From Rickettsia hoogstraalii (GTDB lineage Bacteria > Pseudomonadota > Alphaproteobacteria > Rickettsiales > Rickettsiaceae): a DNA stretch of 64,000 bases. The notes beneath the pieces were generated by a model. The model was not told where the DNA came from. It did no database searches and saw only the letters and a list, made by a program, of their open reading frames with translations. Numbering within the stretch: position 1 is the first letter of the stretch; each line of letters starts with the position of its first letter. Shown piece after piece: positions 1-9,916 of this stretch. The position numbers and the translations under genes were made by a program. The stretch covers positions 558,001 to 622,000 of the forward strand of contig NZ_CCXM01000001.1 of the NCBI RefSeq assembly GCF_000825685.1, written 5' to 3'.

Positions 1-1461
1 AAAAAAATTACCTATTCTCTAAAGCCTCTACTTAAATTTTATGCAGAACAATCTCATGAAATTACGGCTATAGAGGATTTAGAACTAATGCAATATGCGT
101 TATCTGCCGGTTTATCACAGAAAAATTTATTTGAAGAAGCTTTGAAAGAGGATAATATAATTACCGAATCGGCAAAAATAGTAGCCGATTTTACTTCACT
201 TTATAAACAAAATATACTGGAGCTTAAGGATAATAAAGCCTTTAGACTTTACAGCGATATTGATTTACCTATTTGTTTTATTTTAGATAAAATGGAAAAA
301 ATTGGGATTAAAGTAGATGCAAATTATCTAAATCAGTTATCCGCTGAATTTGGAGCAGAAATAGCTAGACTTGAAGAAGAAATTTTTGCTCTTAGCGGAA
401 CTAAATTTAATATTGGTTCACCAAAACAACTAGGTGAGATTTTATTTGAAAAAATGCAGTTACCTTTCGGTAAAGCTTCGGCTAAAGCAAGCTCTTACTC
501 AACAGGTGCTGAAATACTCGAAAAACTTAGTGAACATGGATATAATATTGCAGATTTGTTATTAAGATGGCGGCAACTTACAAAATTAAAGAATACCTAC
601 ACCGATAGTTTGCCGAAACAAATAGATAATATAACACATAGAGTACATACGACATTTTTACAAACTTCTACCACTACAGGAAGACTTAGCTCACAAGAAC
701 CTAATTTGCAAAATGTACCTATTCGCTCTAGTGAGGGGAATAAAATCAGACAAGCTTTTATCGCGGAAGAAGGCTATAAATTAATATCTGCCGATTATTC
801 CCAAATTGAGCTTAGAATATTAAGCCATATCGCAAATATAGATGCACTAAAACAAGCATTTATCAATAAAGACGATATCCATACTCAAACGGCTTGTCAA
901 ATCTTTAACTTGCAAAAACATGAACTAACTAGCGAACATAGGCGTAAAGCAAAAGCCATAAATTTCGGTATCATTTACGGTATAAGTGCTTTTGGGCTTG
1001 CTAAGCAATTAAACGTTAGTAACAGCGAAGCATCCGAATATATCAAGAAATATTTTGCCGAATATAAAGGAGTACAAGAATATATGGAGCAAACAAAAGC
1101 TTTTGCAAGTAGCAATGGCTATGTCATAAATTTCTTTGGCAGAAAATGTTTTGTACCTCTAATTCATGATAAAAAGCTTAAACAATTTGCAGAACGTGCA
1201 GCTATTAATGCTCCTATTCAAGGAACTAATGCCGATATAATTAAAATTGCTATGATCAATCTAGATCAAGAAATAGAAAAAAATAAGCTTAAAACCAGAT
1301 TAGTACTGCAAATTCATGATGAATTACTATTTGAAGTGCCGGAGGATGAAGTAGAACTCGTAACGCCTATTATCAAAAAAATCATGGAAAACTCTACTAA
1401 TATGGATGTACCGATTATAACCGAAATTAGAGTAGGTAATAACTGGATGGAGATTCATTGA
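1..1461 (+). CDS. polA: DNA polymerase I, C-terminal part (5' end outside window)
   Basis: This is the polymerase half of a family A DNA polymerase, which fills gaps and replaces RNA primers. The frame is open from base 1, so the gene continues upstream and the first ATG at 88 is not the real start. Palm motif A (DYSQIELRI, Asp codon at 793-795), the fingers helix motif B ([14 protein letters not shown], about 941-985) and motif C (QIHDEL, about 1309-1326) are all present, so the polymerase site looks intact. The 3'-5' exonuclease-like region would lie mostly before the window. It ends directly against the metK remnant. Confidence 0.97.
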   Translation, partial: KKITYSLKPLLKFYAEQSHEITAIEDLELMQYALSAGLSQKNLFEEALKEDNIITESAKIVADFTSLYKQNILELKDNKAFRLYSDIDLPICFILDKMEKIGIKVDANYLNQLSAEFGAEIARLEEEIFALSGTKFNIGSPKQLGEILFEKMQLPFGKASAKASSYSTGAEILEKLSEHGYNIADLLLRWRQLTKLKNTYTDSLPKQIDNITHRVHTTFLQTSTTTGRLSSQEPNLQNVPIRSSEGNKIRQAFIAEEGYKLISADYSQIELRILSHIANIDALKQAFINKDDIHTQTACQIFNLQKHELTSEHRRKAKAINFGIIYGISAFGLAKQLNVSNSEASEYIKKYFAEYKGVQEYMEQTKAFASSNGYVINFFGRKCFVPLIHDKKLKQFAERAAINAPIQGTNADIIKIAMINLDQEIEKNKLKTRLVLQIHDELLFEVPEDEVELVTPIIKKIMENSTNMDVPIITEIRVGNNWMEIH

Positions 1462-1464
1462 GCT

Positions 1465-2224
1465 ATATAAAGCTGTGTCAAGGCTTAATGCCTGCAACGA
1501 TTTACTACGCTCATCTTTTAATGAGAAGACAAGCATATTTACATAAACAAAATGTCTTGCCTTGGCTTAGACCCGATGCAAAATCACAAGCCACGTTACG
1601 ATATGAAAATAACAAACCTGTTGCCATTTATGCAGTAGTTTTATCAACTCAGCATCATCCGGAAATACAACAAAAAGATCTTATTGAAGCAGTAATGGAA
1701 GAAATCATTAAACCTACCTTACCAAGCAGTTGGCTCAATAAAGACACTAAATACTTAATTAACCCGACAGGTAGGTTTGTTATAGGCGGTCCTGTTGCCG
1801 ATTGCGGTTTAACCGGTAGGAAAATTATCGTGGACAGCTATGGAGGAATGGCAAGACACGGCGGCGGTTGTTTTTCAGGAAAAGACCCAACCAAAATAGA
1901 TAGGTCGGCTGCTTATATGGCCCGCATATATTGCTAAGAATATAGTAGGAGCAGGACTTCCGATCGATGTGAGATACAAATATCCTACGCAATAGGCGTT
2001 GCTGCTCCTGTATCTATTTACGCTGAAACTTTCGGTACTAGCAAATTAAGCAACGAACAAATTACTAAACTAATAACGCAACATTTTGATATGCGTCCTG
2101 AATTATTAAACATCTTAAACTTCGCACTCCATGCTATCAAAAAACGGCTGCTTACGGTCATTTCGGCCGTGAAGACGAAGATTTTACATGGGAGCAATTA
2201 GATAAAGTAGATATATTGAAGTGA
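1465..2224 (+). pseudogene. metK: S-adenosylmethionine synthetase remnant, 5'-deleted and frameshifted
   Basis: The sequence reads as MetK from about its residue 120 onward ([52 protein letters not shown]) but only in pieces. The N-terminal third is missing and the remnant begins within a few bases of the polA stop. The frame breaks near 1925-1970, continues as [23 protein letters not shown], and breaks again near 2130 before [12 protein letters not shown] and a terminal TGA at 2222-2224. MetK makes SAM from methionine and ATP. Rickettsiae are known to import SAM and to show metK at different stages of decay, which fits this degraded copy. No functional enzyme can be made from it. Confidence 0.95.
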
Positions 2225-2231
2225 GTAATTA

Positions 2232-2260
2232 TTGACATTTATTTATTCGTAATACATGAT
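2232..2260 (+). promoter_or_regulatory. Candidate sigma70 promoter for the broken ORF at 2296
   Basis: A perfect TTGACA at 2232-2237 is followed after 17 bases by CATGAT (4 of 6 matches to TATAAT), about 35 bases ahead of the ATG at 2296. This is seen by eye only. Confidence 0.4.
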
Positions 2261-2295
2261 TATTTTTATCCTTGTTTAACTAGCTAGTTGAAAAT

Positions 2296-4658
2296 ATGGC
2301 TGAGAATATAAGTAATGATAGAAAGTTCAGTAACTTAGAAAATTATGATAATGAACTTACAAATACTGCTCTAAAAGAGAATAATCAAAATAAGCTGAGA
2401 TAGCATTATGAAAATATCACTCAAGCCTTAAATAACATACGGGAATATGAGTATGAAGCAAAAGCAACTCAGTACCGCGAAATGCTTGACGATGCCCGTA
2501 CCTATGATAAATCCACAAAAGATTATAATTTAGGCTCAGCTCATTTTATAACGGCTAGCGGTTATAAAGCCTTACTTGGAGCTTATAAGGCTTTAAACCC
2601 TGACGAAAATACAGATAAAAAATTAGACCATTTTATGAATGGCTTAGATGAGATTTATAAGCAAATCCTTTTCAGCACGTAATTTAACTAGCTCAAATAA
2701 ATTACCACCCGCAGAACAGTTAAAAAAATTTTTAGAAAAAACTACAGATGAAATATATGATAAACTGCAAAAAACCGGAGAAGCATATTTATCATATTCT
2801 AATGCTCCTACTAATACAGGATTACATGCAAATGTTATAAAATATTCTAAAGAAAACGGAAAAAATTATCGTATTATATATAATGCCAGTGCTGGAGTAA
2901 GAGCAGATAATTCAAAGCTAAATCAAACACCAAAAGATCAATTATCTAAAATAAATGAAACAATAGAAGCAAGACAGTAAAGCAAAATTCAGCTCCATTA
3001 AGTATGAACTTAAAAATCAAACAGATAAAGAAGTAAAAGATTTAATATATAAAGAAATAAAAGATAGTATATTTTCTATATTATCTATAAATGAAATAGA
3101 AGCAATAAAAGCTCATAATAACGAGATTAACAGGTTCAAATCGGAGCAACTTATTAACCCAACAGCTGATTCAAGAAGAACAGTTACCGGACAAACTTTA
3201 GGGAATTGTAGCAGCAGGTCAATAAGAGAAGCTTTAAGAGACAATGTACCGGATTCAGAATTTCGTGAAATATATGATTTTATTACACAAAATCAAGTAT
3301 CTCAAATAATATCAAACTTAGAAAGCGAACAAAAAAATTTAGCAAATACCTTAAATATACCTTTAACAAAAGAACAAAGTATCTCAAATACAACTCATCA
3401 AAATCAATTCCAAAAAGATATTGCCAATTCAGCTACTAATCATTTTGATGCTTTTTTTTATAATGAAGGGCATACACCAAGCACAAAAGAAAAGTTATTT
3501 AATAAAGTTGCTGAAGAATCTAATTTAAAGTATATCAAGATTGATCTAGTAGATTTTTTATCTACTGTGTTTCCCTATAAGGATACTGATTTACCTATTA
3601 CCGAGGATCTTTTAAAGCCTGTCATAAACCATATTCAAACTTGTTTTGAAGAACGCGAAATAGCTCTATCAAAAACAGTTTTAGAAAATTATAGATTATA
3701 TAAATCTAACAAAGAACAAATCATTAAAGAACTATCAGAAAAATGCTTAAATGATAAAGATGTAAATATACTTATCAAAGCACAAATACAAGCGAAAATA
3801 GAAAACCGCCCTTCTATAGATATTTTCCGGCAAATGAAACAAAGTAATACTAACCCTAAACCGCTAGAGCTATCGGAAGAACATAAGAAATTGGATAATG
3901 TCATAAAAGATATGGCACAAAAATACAAAATGACCATACCGGAAGCAAAAGCATCTGAAGAAATCACTCAAGTAGTTAAAGATTACAGTGAAAATAAATT
4001 TAATGAAGAAATAACACCTATCAAAGCTCAAAAATTAGTAGATGAATTTACGCAAGCAACGCTAAATATTTTTGGAGAGAATAAATTAATAGACTCACCT
4101 ATAATTGAAACAAAAAACGAGCATATTAATATACCGCTCCCGAACATAGAAAAACAAGAAACTACTAATCTTAACTTGGATACAATACACTCAAAAAATT
4201 CGCCTGTATCAAGCTTTTTGAATGACACTGTACTTAAAGAAGAAAAACAAAATTTAGTAAATGAACTAATAACTGAAGCTAATAAAAATCTACCTGATAG
4301 TACGAAAGTAGTAGACGATAAAAAACAAGAAGTTAAAACCGATAATATATTCAATAAAAACTCAGAGCCTAAAAAACAAACTATCAAAAACAAATTTTAT
4401 AAGTATTTAAGTAAATTAACAGAAAAGTTGGGATTAAAATCCATAAGTAATTACTTTAAAGATTTAATTAAAGAGCCAAATCTTGAACAAAATATCAATC
4501 TAGAAAAAGAAGCAAAGTTAATAGCAGACAAACATCGACTAACAAAATATATGGAGCTTAGCGATAATAAAAATAATAATGCAGTATTTAGCGGAAGAAT
4601 ATTACTCAATTATAGATTTATTTTACCGTCAATTCAGGTATTGCCTATAAAAAATTGA
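2296..4658 (+). pseudogene. Large unrecognised protein gene, broken by a stop and two frameshifts
   Basis: Four open pieces join into one coding region of about 785 codons. It starts MAENISNDRKF at 2296, meets an in-frame TAG at 2401, shifts frame near 2650-2680, shifts again near 2965-2977, then stays open to 4658. The last piece has no ATG and is plainly an interior segment. The protein is hydrophilic, Lys/Glu/Asn-rich and probably helical, with no signal peptide or membrane segment. Two short blocks stand out: a His in GLHANVIKYSKENG (codon 2825-2827) and QTLGNCSSRS (Gln codon 3192-3194, Cys codon 3207-3209). I do not recognise the family. Its size, low complexity and decay resemble a lost effector, but that is inference. 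Confidence 0.7.
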
Positions 4659-4670
4659 CTCAAGGTTTCT

Positions 4671-4795
4671 ACGTCATTCTTGCGAGGCATTGTTGCGTGT
4701 ATACCACCCCGTCATTGCAAGCAATCGTAGACTGCATGGATCAATTTTACCTCTGTCATCCCGTGGTCAAGCCACGGTATGACAACGGGGCGTTT
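4671..4795. repeat. Mosaic of rickettsial palindromic repeats
   Basis: Pieces of the GTCATTGCGAG-type repeat at the left and centre lie beside a complete TGTCATCCCGTGG/CCACGGTATGACA palindrome. It fills most of the gap between the broken ORF and dnaE. Short ORFs here are repeat-derived. Confidence 0.8.
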
Positions 4796-4852
4796 TTCAA
4801 GAATCATATAACAACGTCTCGCAGAAATGGCATAGAAAGCTGAACAACAACA

Positions 4853-7800
4853 CTATTTACTATACCCTTTTAAAATCTCAAAATCCTGCCCTTGGAGAAA
4901 AAACTTTTCAGGTAATGTAATTTTTGCTACAAAATTCTTTACATCTTCGCTTTTTAAATAGATTGTAGCTTTAGCATTACTCTGGTCCCCGTTATTAGTG
5001 CGAGCTGCAAGCAAGGTTACTATCTGCCGTAATTCTTCATGATTTTGTGGGTAAAGCTGTAACTCAAATTGTTTATTATTAATTGCATCCTCAATTGATG
5101 AAAAGCTTTTTGCCGTTAGTTTTATTCCTCCTTCATCTTTAACTATATCACAATTAACGACTACCAAACTTTTAACATCGAGTAAATGTACATAATCTTT
5201 TAAAACTTCCTCACTAAAAATACTAAGTTCAAATATATTCTCAGGATCGGAAAGCACAAGCGTCACGAACCTGCCTCTTGCCGACATACGAGAATCCTTT
5301 TTTTGTATCACACCGGCAAGATTTATTCGGTTAGCACCGTCAGGTAAGTTATTATGTAAATCCGCACTATTTAAAATATTTAAACGGCTAAATATTTCTT
5401 GATACTGCGTAAGAGGATGATTAGAGATAAATAAACCCATAGCCTCAAATTCATAAAAAGCTAAAGTATTTTTATCGGCATAATCACTTGATACTAAAAT
5501 AGTTGGACTTAAACTAGAAACTTTAATTAAACTAAATTGATTAGATTCTTGCTCTTCGTGATATGAAGTTGAATAAGCAAGCAATTTTGAAATACTTGAA
5601 AATAATTGCAATCGATTATCATGCAGCTCATCAAAACAGCCTGATTTAATTAAATTTTCTAGTAATTTACTATTAATAGCTTTTGGCGGTAATCTTTCAA
5701 TAAAATCGGTAATTGATTTAAACGCTCCTCTTGCTTTTCGCTCGTCCGTCACTAACTTACCGAAATTTGGCGTAACTCCCTTAATAGCACCTAAGGCGAA
5801 GATTATTGTGCTACCGGTCTCATACCGTAGCTTGACCACAGTATCTTTTGAAATTTCTTGGATACCGCGGTCAAGCCGCGGTATGACAGGCTTTACGCTA
5901 AAATACCCTTCAGAAATATTAATATTAGGAGCAATAATTTTTATACCGCTATCTTTTGCTTCTTGTAAAAATAAATTAATTTTATCATGATTATTTAATT
6001 CAAGATTTAAACATGCTACTAAAAACTCAGCCGGATAATTAGCTTTAAGATAAGCAGTTTGGTATGAAATAACGCCGTAAGCCGCAGCATGTGCTTTATT
6101 AAAACCGTAACCGGCAAATTTAGCCACGGTTGCAAAAATGGATTTAGCTTGAGATTCCGAAATATTATTAGCAATTGCTCCTTTAACGAAAATTTCTTCC
6201 TGCTTCTCCATTTCTTTCTTTATCTTCTTACCCATTGCTCTACGAAGCAAATCGGCAGCTCCCAGTGTATACCCTGCTAGAACTTGTGCTATTCTTTGTA
6301 CTTGCTCTTGATATATCACCACTCCGTAAGTTTCTTCTAAGATTGGCTTTAATAGCTCATGCAAATAATCAGGCTGTTGTAATTTATGCTTACAAGCTAT
6401 ATAGGTAGGGATATTTTCCATAGGACCCGGACGATATAAAGCCCCAAGAGCTATCAAATCATGTATAGAATCAGGTTTAAGGCGTCTAAGTGCATCTTTC
6501 ATCCCGATACTTTCAAATTGGAAAACGCCGACTCCTTTACCTTTACACAACATTTGATAAGTCTTATTATCATCAAAGGTCATATTGTTAAAATCTACTT
6601 CTATCCCTTGCTCTTTAAGCAGTTTCTTACAATCGGTAATAACCGTTAGGGTTTGAAGTCCTAAAAAATCAAATTTAATTAAACCGGCAATTTCGGAATA
6701 TTTCATAGAATAACCGACTACCAGCATATCGGAATTAGCATCTTTATATACCGGTACTATATCGACTAAATCAGTACCTGCTATTACGATTCCTGCAGCA
6801 TGAGTTGAGGAATGCCTATGTAACCCCTCAAGAATTAACGAAGTATCAAGCACTAGCTTAATTAACTCCGCTTCACCCTCCAAATTATACAATCCATTAC
6901 CTTTAGCAGCATTTGCAAGCTCCGGAACTTCACGCATCGCCTGTTCAAGCGTAACGGGATTAACCGCACTAAAAGGTACAAGCTCCGTTAGATAATCAGC
7001 GAATTTATAAGGTAAACTAAGCACACGAGCAACATCCTTAATTACAGCCTTTGCCTGCATCTTACCAAAAGTTATAATCTGCCCTACTCGATTATTGCCG
7101 TATTTAGAACGTACGTAATTAATCACTTCCTCACGTCTTTCTTGACAAAAATCAATATCGAAATCAGGCATCGAAATACGTTCAGGATTTAAAAATCTTT
7201 CAAATAATAAGCCGAATTTAATCGGATCGAGATCAGTAATAAGCAAGCTCCAAGCAACAACCGAGCCTGCTCCTGAGCCTCTACCCGGTCCAACTAAAAT
7301 ACCCTCTTTTTTACTCCATTTAATAAAATCGGACACAATCAAAAAATAACCGGCAAAATTCATATTACAGATAATATCCAGCTCATAATTAAGACGAGCA
7401 AAATATTCGGTTTTCAATTCTTCTTGATTCTGCAGTGGAATATTTTCAGATTTAAACTTTGTAGCAAGCCTTGCAAGCAACCCTTCTTTTGCATCTTTTC
7501 TAATTAAATCCGTTTCACTAATATCTTTGGTGGCAAAATTAGGCAGCATCGGCGGGTTTGCATGTGCTGCAAAATAACAACGCTCTCTTAAATTCACGGT
7601 ATTTTGGATGGCACTAGGTAGATCAGAAAAAAGCTCTATCATCTCATGCGGTGATCTAAAATAACAATTTTCACTAACTGTTTTACGATCAGGATATTCT
7701 TTAGTAACACCGGCTGATATACATAATAATACATCATGTGCATCATGCATGCTTTTTTCGCTAAACAAAACTTTATTAGTAGCAACAAGCGGAATAGCAA

Positions 7801-8365
7801 GCTCGGCAGCAATTCTAATATAACTATCTTCAATAAACTGTTCTTCCGGTAGATCGTGTCTCATAATCTCAAAGTAAAAACGATCTCCTAAAATTTCCTG
7901 TAATTTACGTGCAAATAGCATCGCTTGCTCTTCGTTCCGAGCTAGCAAGCATTTTCCGACAATACCGTCGGTATAACAGCATAACGCTATTAATCCCTCT
8001 TGATGTTCAATTAAATCTTCAAAATCAATGTGATCGCATAGCTTACGATCATTTTTAGTAAAAGTAAGGCTTGATAGTTTAAGTAAGTTTTTATAGCCGG
8101 TTTCATCTTTAGCTATAAGCAAAATTTGAGCAAAAATATCTATATTGTATTTTATATTTAGAATAACTCCGTGTATCGGCTGCAGTCCTTTTTTTACTGC
8201 ATATAATGCAAATTCTAACGAGCCGAATAAATTTCCCTTATCTGCCAAACAAATAGCAGGCATTTTATTCGATGAAGCAAGCTCTACTACTTTCTCGATC
8301 GTTAATGCACTTTCTAGAAAAGAATAAGAACTTTGAGTTCTTAAATGAATAAATTCAGGTCGCAT
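4853..8365 (-). CDS. dnaE: DNA polymerase III alpha subunit
   Basis: Replicative polymerase catalytic subunit, 1170 aa, near the usual length of about 1160. An N-terminal PHP domain starts [15 protein letters not shown]. The family C palm includes [12 protein letters not shown] and the catalytic PDFDIDF near residue 400, followed by fingers ([19 protein letters not shown]), a helix-hairpin-helix region and an OB fold ([13 protein letters not shown]) near residue 1000. Residues about 825-850 read [25 protein letters not shown], a translated palindromic repeat that is not part of the family and lies between the thumb/fingers and C-terminal domains. The frame is kept, so the gene is probably functional. 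It is transcribed alone, after ugd on the same strand, with a repeat in the 142-base gap. Confidence 0.97.
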   Translation of the reverse strand: MRPEFIHLRTQSSYSFLESALTIEKVVELASSNKMPAICLADKGNLFGSLEFALYAVKKGLQPIHGVILNIKYNIDIFAQILLIAKDETGYKNLLKLSSLTFTKNDRKLCDHIDFEDLIEHQEGLIALCCYTDGIVGKCLLARNEEQAMLFARKLQEILGDRFYFEIMRHDLPEEQFIEDSYIRIAAELAIPLVATNKVLFSEKSMHDAHDVLLCISAGVTKEYPDRKTVSENCYFRSPHEMIELFSDLPSAIQNTVNLRERCYFAAHANPPMLPNFATKDISETDLIRKDAKEGLLARLATKFKSENIPLQNQEELKTEYFARLNYELDIICNMNFAGYFLIVSDFIKWSKKEGILVGPGRGSGAGSVVAWSLLITDLDPIKFGLLFERFLNPERISMPDFDIDFCQERREEVINYVRSKYGNNRVGQIITFGKMQAKAVIKDVARVLSLPYKFADYLTELVPFSAVNPVTLEQAMREVPELANAAKGNGLYNLEGEAELIKLVLDTSLILEGLHRHSSTHAAGIVIAGTDLVDIVPVYKDANSDMLVVGYSMKYSEIAGLIKFDFLGLQTLTVITDCKKLLKEQGIEVDFNNMTFDDNKTYQMLCKGKGVGVFQFESIGMKDALRRLKPDSIHDLIALGALYRPGPMENIPTYIACKHKLQQPDYLHELLKPILEETYGVVIYQEQVQRIAQVLAGYTLGAADLLRRAMGKKIKKEMEKQEEIFVKGAIANNISESQAKSIFATVAKFAGYGFNKAHAAAYGVISYQTAYLKANYPAEFLVACLNLELNNHDKINLFLQEAKDSGIKIIAPNINISEGYFSVKPVIPRLDRGIQEISKDTVVKLRYETGSTIIFALGAIKGVTPNFGKLVTDERKARGAFKSITDFIERLPPKAINSKLLENLIKSGCFDELHDNRLQLFSSISKLLAYSTSYHEEQESNQFSLIKVSSLSPTILVSSDYADKNTLAFYEFEAMGLFISNHPLTQYQEIFSRLNILNSADLHNNLPDGANRINLAGVIQKKDSRMSARGRFVTLVLSDPENIFELSIFSEEVLKDYVHLLDVKSLVVVNCDIVKDEGGIKLTAKSFSSIEDAINNKQFELQLYPQNHEELRQIVTLLAARTNNGDQSNAKATIYLKSEDVKNFVAKITLPEKFFLQGQDFEILKGYSK
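5816..5890. repeat. Rickettsial palindromic element inserted in frame within dnaE
   Basis: Left arm 5816-5845 and right arm about 5861-5890 are near-reverse complements, with the ACCGCGG-TCAA-CCGCGGTAT core typical of these elements. The insert is about 75 bases, a multiple of three, and is translated on the minus strand without a stop. In-gene palindromic elements are an established feature of Rickettsia. Confidence 0.85.
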
Positions 8366-8401
8366 TTTAAATTATAAATTATATGTTATAAGTGTATAAA
8401 T

Positions 8402-8498
8402 CGTCATTGCGAGGAAAAATTGAAAATTTTGACGAAGCAATCTCATGCCAAAATCTTGAGATTGCCACGTCGATTCTACGAATCTCCTCGCAATGACG
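8402..8498. repeat. GTCATTGCGAG-type palindromic repeat (family A)
   Basis: Starts CGTCATTGCGAGG and ends CCTCGCAATGACG, with an inner pair CAATCTCATG / TGAGATTGCC. It fills the gap between ugd and dnaE. Confidence 0.9.
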
Positions 8499-8507
8499 TT
8501 GCTTAGG

Positions 8508-9812
8508 CTAAATTTTACTTCCGACTGCATAATATCTAAAACCGATTTTTTTCATTGCTTCATTATCTAATATATTTCTAAGGTCAATGATTATCGGGGA
8601 TTTTACTAAATCATAAATTCCTTGCCAATTAAGTTCTTTGAATTCTAACCATTCAGTTGCAATAACTATAATATCTACTGATTTACAGGCTTCAGCTATC
8701 GAATCTAAATATAGCAAATTTTTATGTTCTAAATTCTTTTTAGTATTTTCAAGACCGATAGGATCAAATGCTTTAACATATACATCTTTATTTAATAAGA
8801 TCTTTATAATTTCGATGGCAGGACTTGCCCTAACATCATCTGTTCCTGCTTTATATGTTAAGCCTAAAATTGCTATATTTTTACCTTTTAAATCTCCGTC
8901 TAACAAAGTAGCTATTTTATCTACCATATTACTTGGACGCTGCTTATTACTTTTAATTACTGCCTTAAGAATCTTACAATCGATATGATGATTTTCTACA
9001 AGATTATTTAATGCTAGAATATCTTTTGGAAAACATGAACCGCCAAAACCCGGTCCTGCATTTAAAAAATTTTGACCGATTCTTTGATCAAGTCCTACAC
9101 CTTTAGATAAATCTTTAATATTACCGCCGATTTTTTCACATAAATCAGCCATCTCATTAATAAAAGCAATTTTGGTAGCTAAAAAGCTATTGGAAGCATA
9201 TTTAATAAGCTCGCTCGTCACTAAATCGGTAACCACGAACTTTGCACCTTGTTCTATTAAAGGTGCATAAATTTTTCGCAATATTTCCTCTGATTCTTTA
9301 TTATTTACACCGATAACTATACGATCAGGATATAAAAAATCTTCTACCGCACTGCCCTCTCTTAAAAACTCAGGATTAGAAGCAACATTAAATGAAAAGC
9401 CTTTTGATTTTAAATAAGCTATAATATTACTGCAACTATCAGGCGGAACAGTAGATTTTATGACTATTAAACAATCTTTATTTATATGCTCGGAAACTTT
9501 ATCAATAGCATCATAGACATATTTTAAATCTGCTTCTCCCGACTCTTTTGAAGGCGTACCGACCGTAATAAATATTGCCTCGGCATTTTGAAGTTCATTA
9601 TTATAAATATTTGTAAATTTTAACCTATTAGCTTCTAAAGCTTGCTTAAGATACTCATCAAGTTTAGCTTCATAAATCGGTAATATTTGCTTATTTAATT
9701 TGGATATTTTAACCTCATCATTATCAAGACAAGTAACATTATGACCTAAATAGCTCATAATAATACCTGAGACTAATCCCACATATCCGCTACCGATAAA
9801 TGTAATATTCAT
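8508..9812 (-). CDS. ugd: UDP-glucose 6-dehydrogenase
   Basis: NAD-dependent, two-step oxidation of UDP-glucose to UDP-glucuronate, a precursor for surface polysaccharide. The 434 aa protein has the N-terminal Rossmann motif IGSGYVGLVSG, the middle helix region (TSELIKYASNSFLATKIAFINE) and the catalytic Cys in GPGFGGSCFPKD at residue 260, where the family's thiol lies. The C-terminal NAD/UDP domain (ILGLTYKAGTDDVRASP) is complete. It starts 104 bases from the divergent AsmA-like gene, so the two may share a promoter region. Confidence 0.96.
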   Translation of the reverse strand: MNITFIGSGYVGLVSGIIMSYLGHNVTCLDNDEVKISKLNKQILPIYEAKLDEYLKQALEANRLKFTNIYNNELQNAEAIFITVGTPSKESGEADLKYVYDAIDKVSEHINKDCLIVIKSTVPPDSCSNIIAYLKSKGFSFNVASNPEFLREGSAVEDFLYPDRIVIGVNNKESEEILRKIYAPLIEQGAKFVVTDLVTSELIKYASNSFLATKIAFINEMADLCEKIGGNIKDLSKGVGLDQRIGQNFLNAGPGFGGSCFPKDILALNNLVENHHIDCKILKAVIKSNKQRPSNMVDKIATLLDGDLKGKNIAILGLTYKAGTDDVRASPAIEIIKILLNKDVYVKAFDPIGLENTKKNLEHKNLLYLDSIAEACKSVDIIVIATEWLEFKELNWQGIYDLVKSPIIIDLRNILDNEAMKKIGFRYYAVGSKI

Positions 9813-9916
9813 AATTTTTTGTGATTTTTATATTAAATTTTTAGATTATACGTTATATTCAACTAACGTGACAAGCCTAAAGCTTTTATCATATTTCAAT
9901 AGATTTACAAGCTCAA

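Noticed and set aside
1458..1937. metK fragment as a real gene with a TTG start overlapping polA
   Set aside because: It lacks the N-terminal third of the enzyme, and the rest of the protein continues in other frames after its stop.
2225..4658. A prophage or plasmid-derived block
   Set aside because: No integrase, structural or partition genes are seen; it is one broken long gene.
4655..4843. A 62-codon ORF on the plus strand
   Set aside because: It consists of palindromic repeat sequence, and the same reading appears at other repeats.
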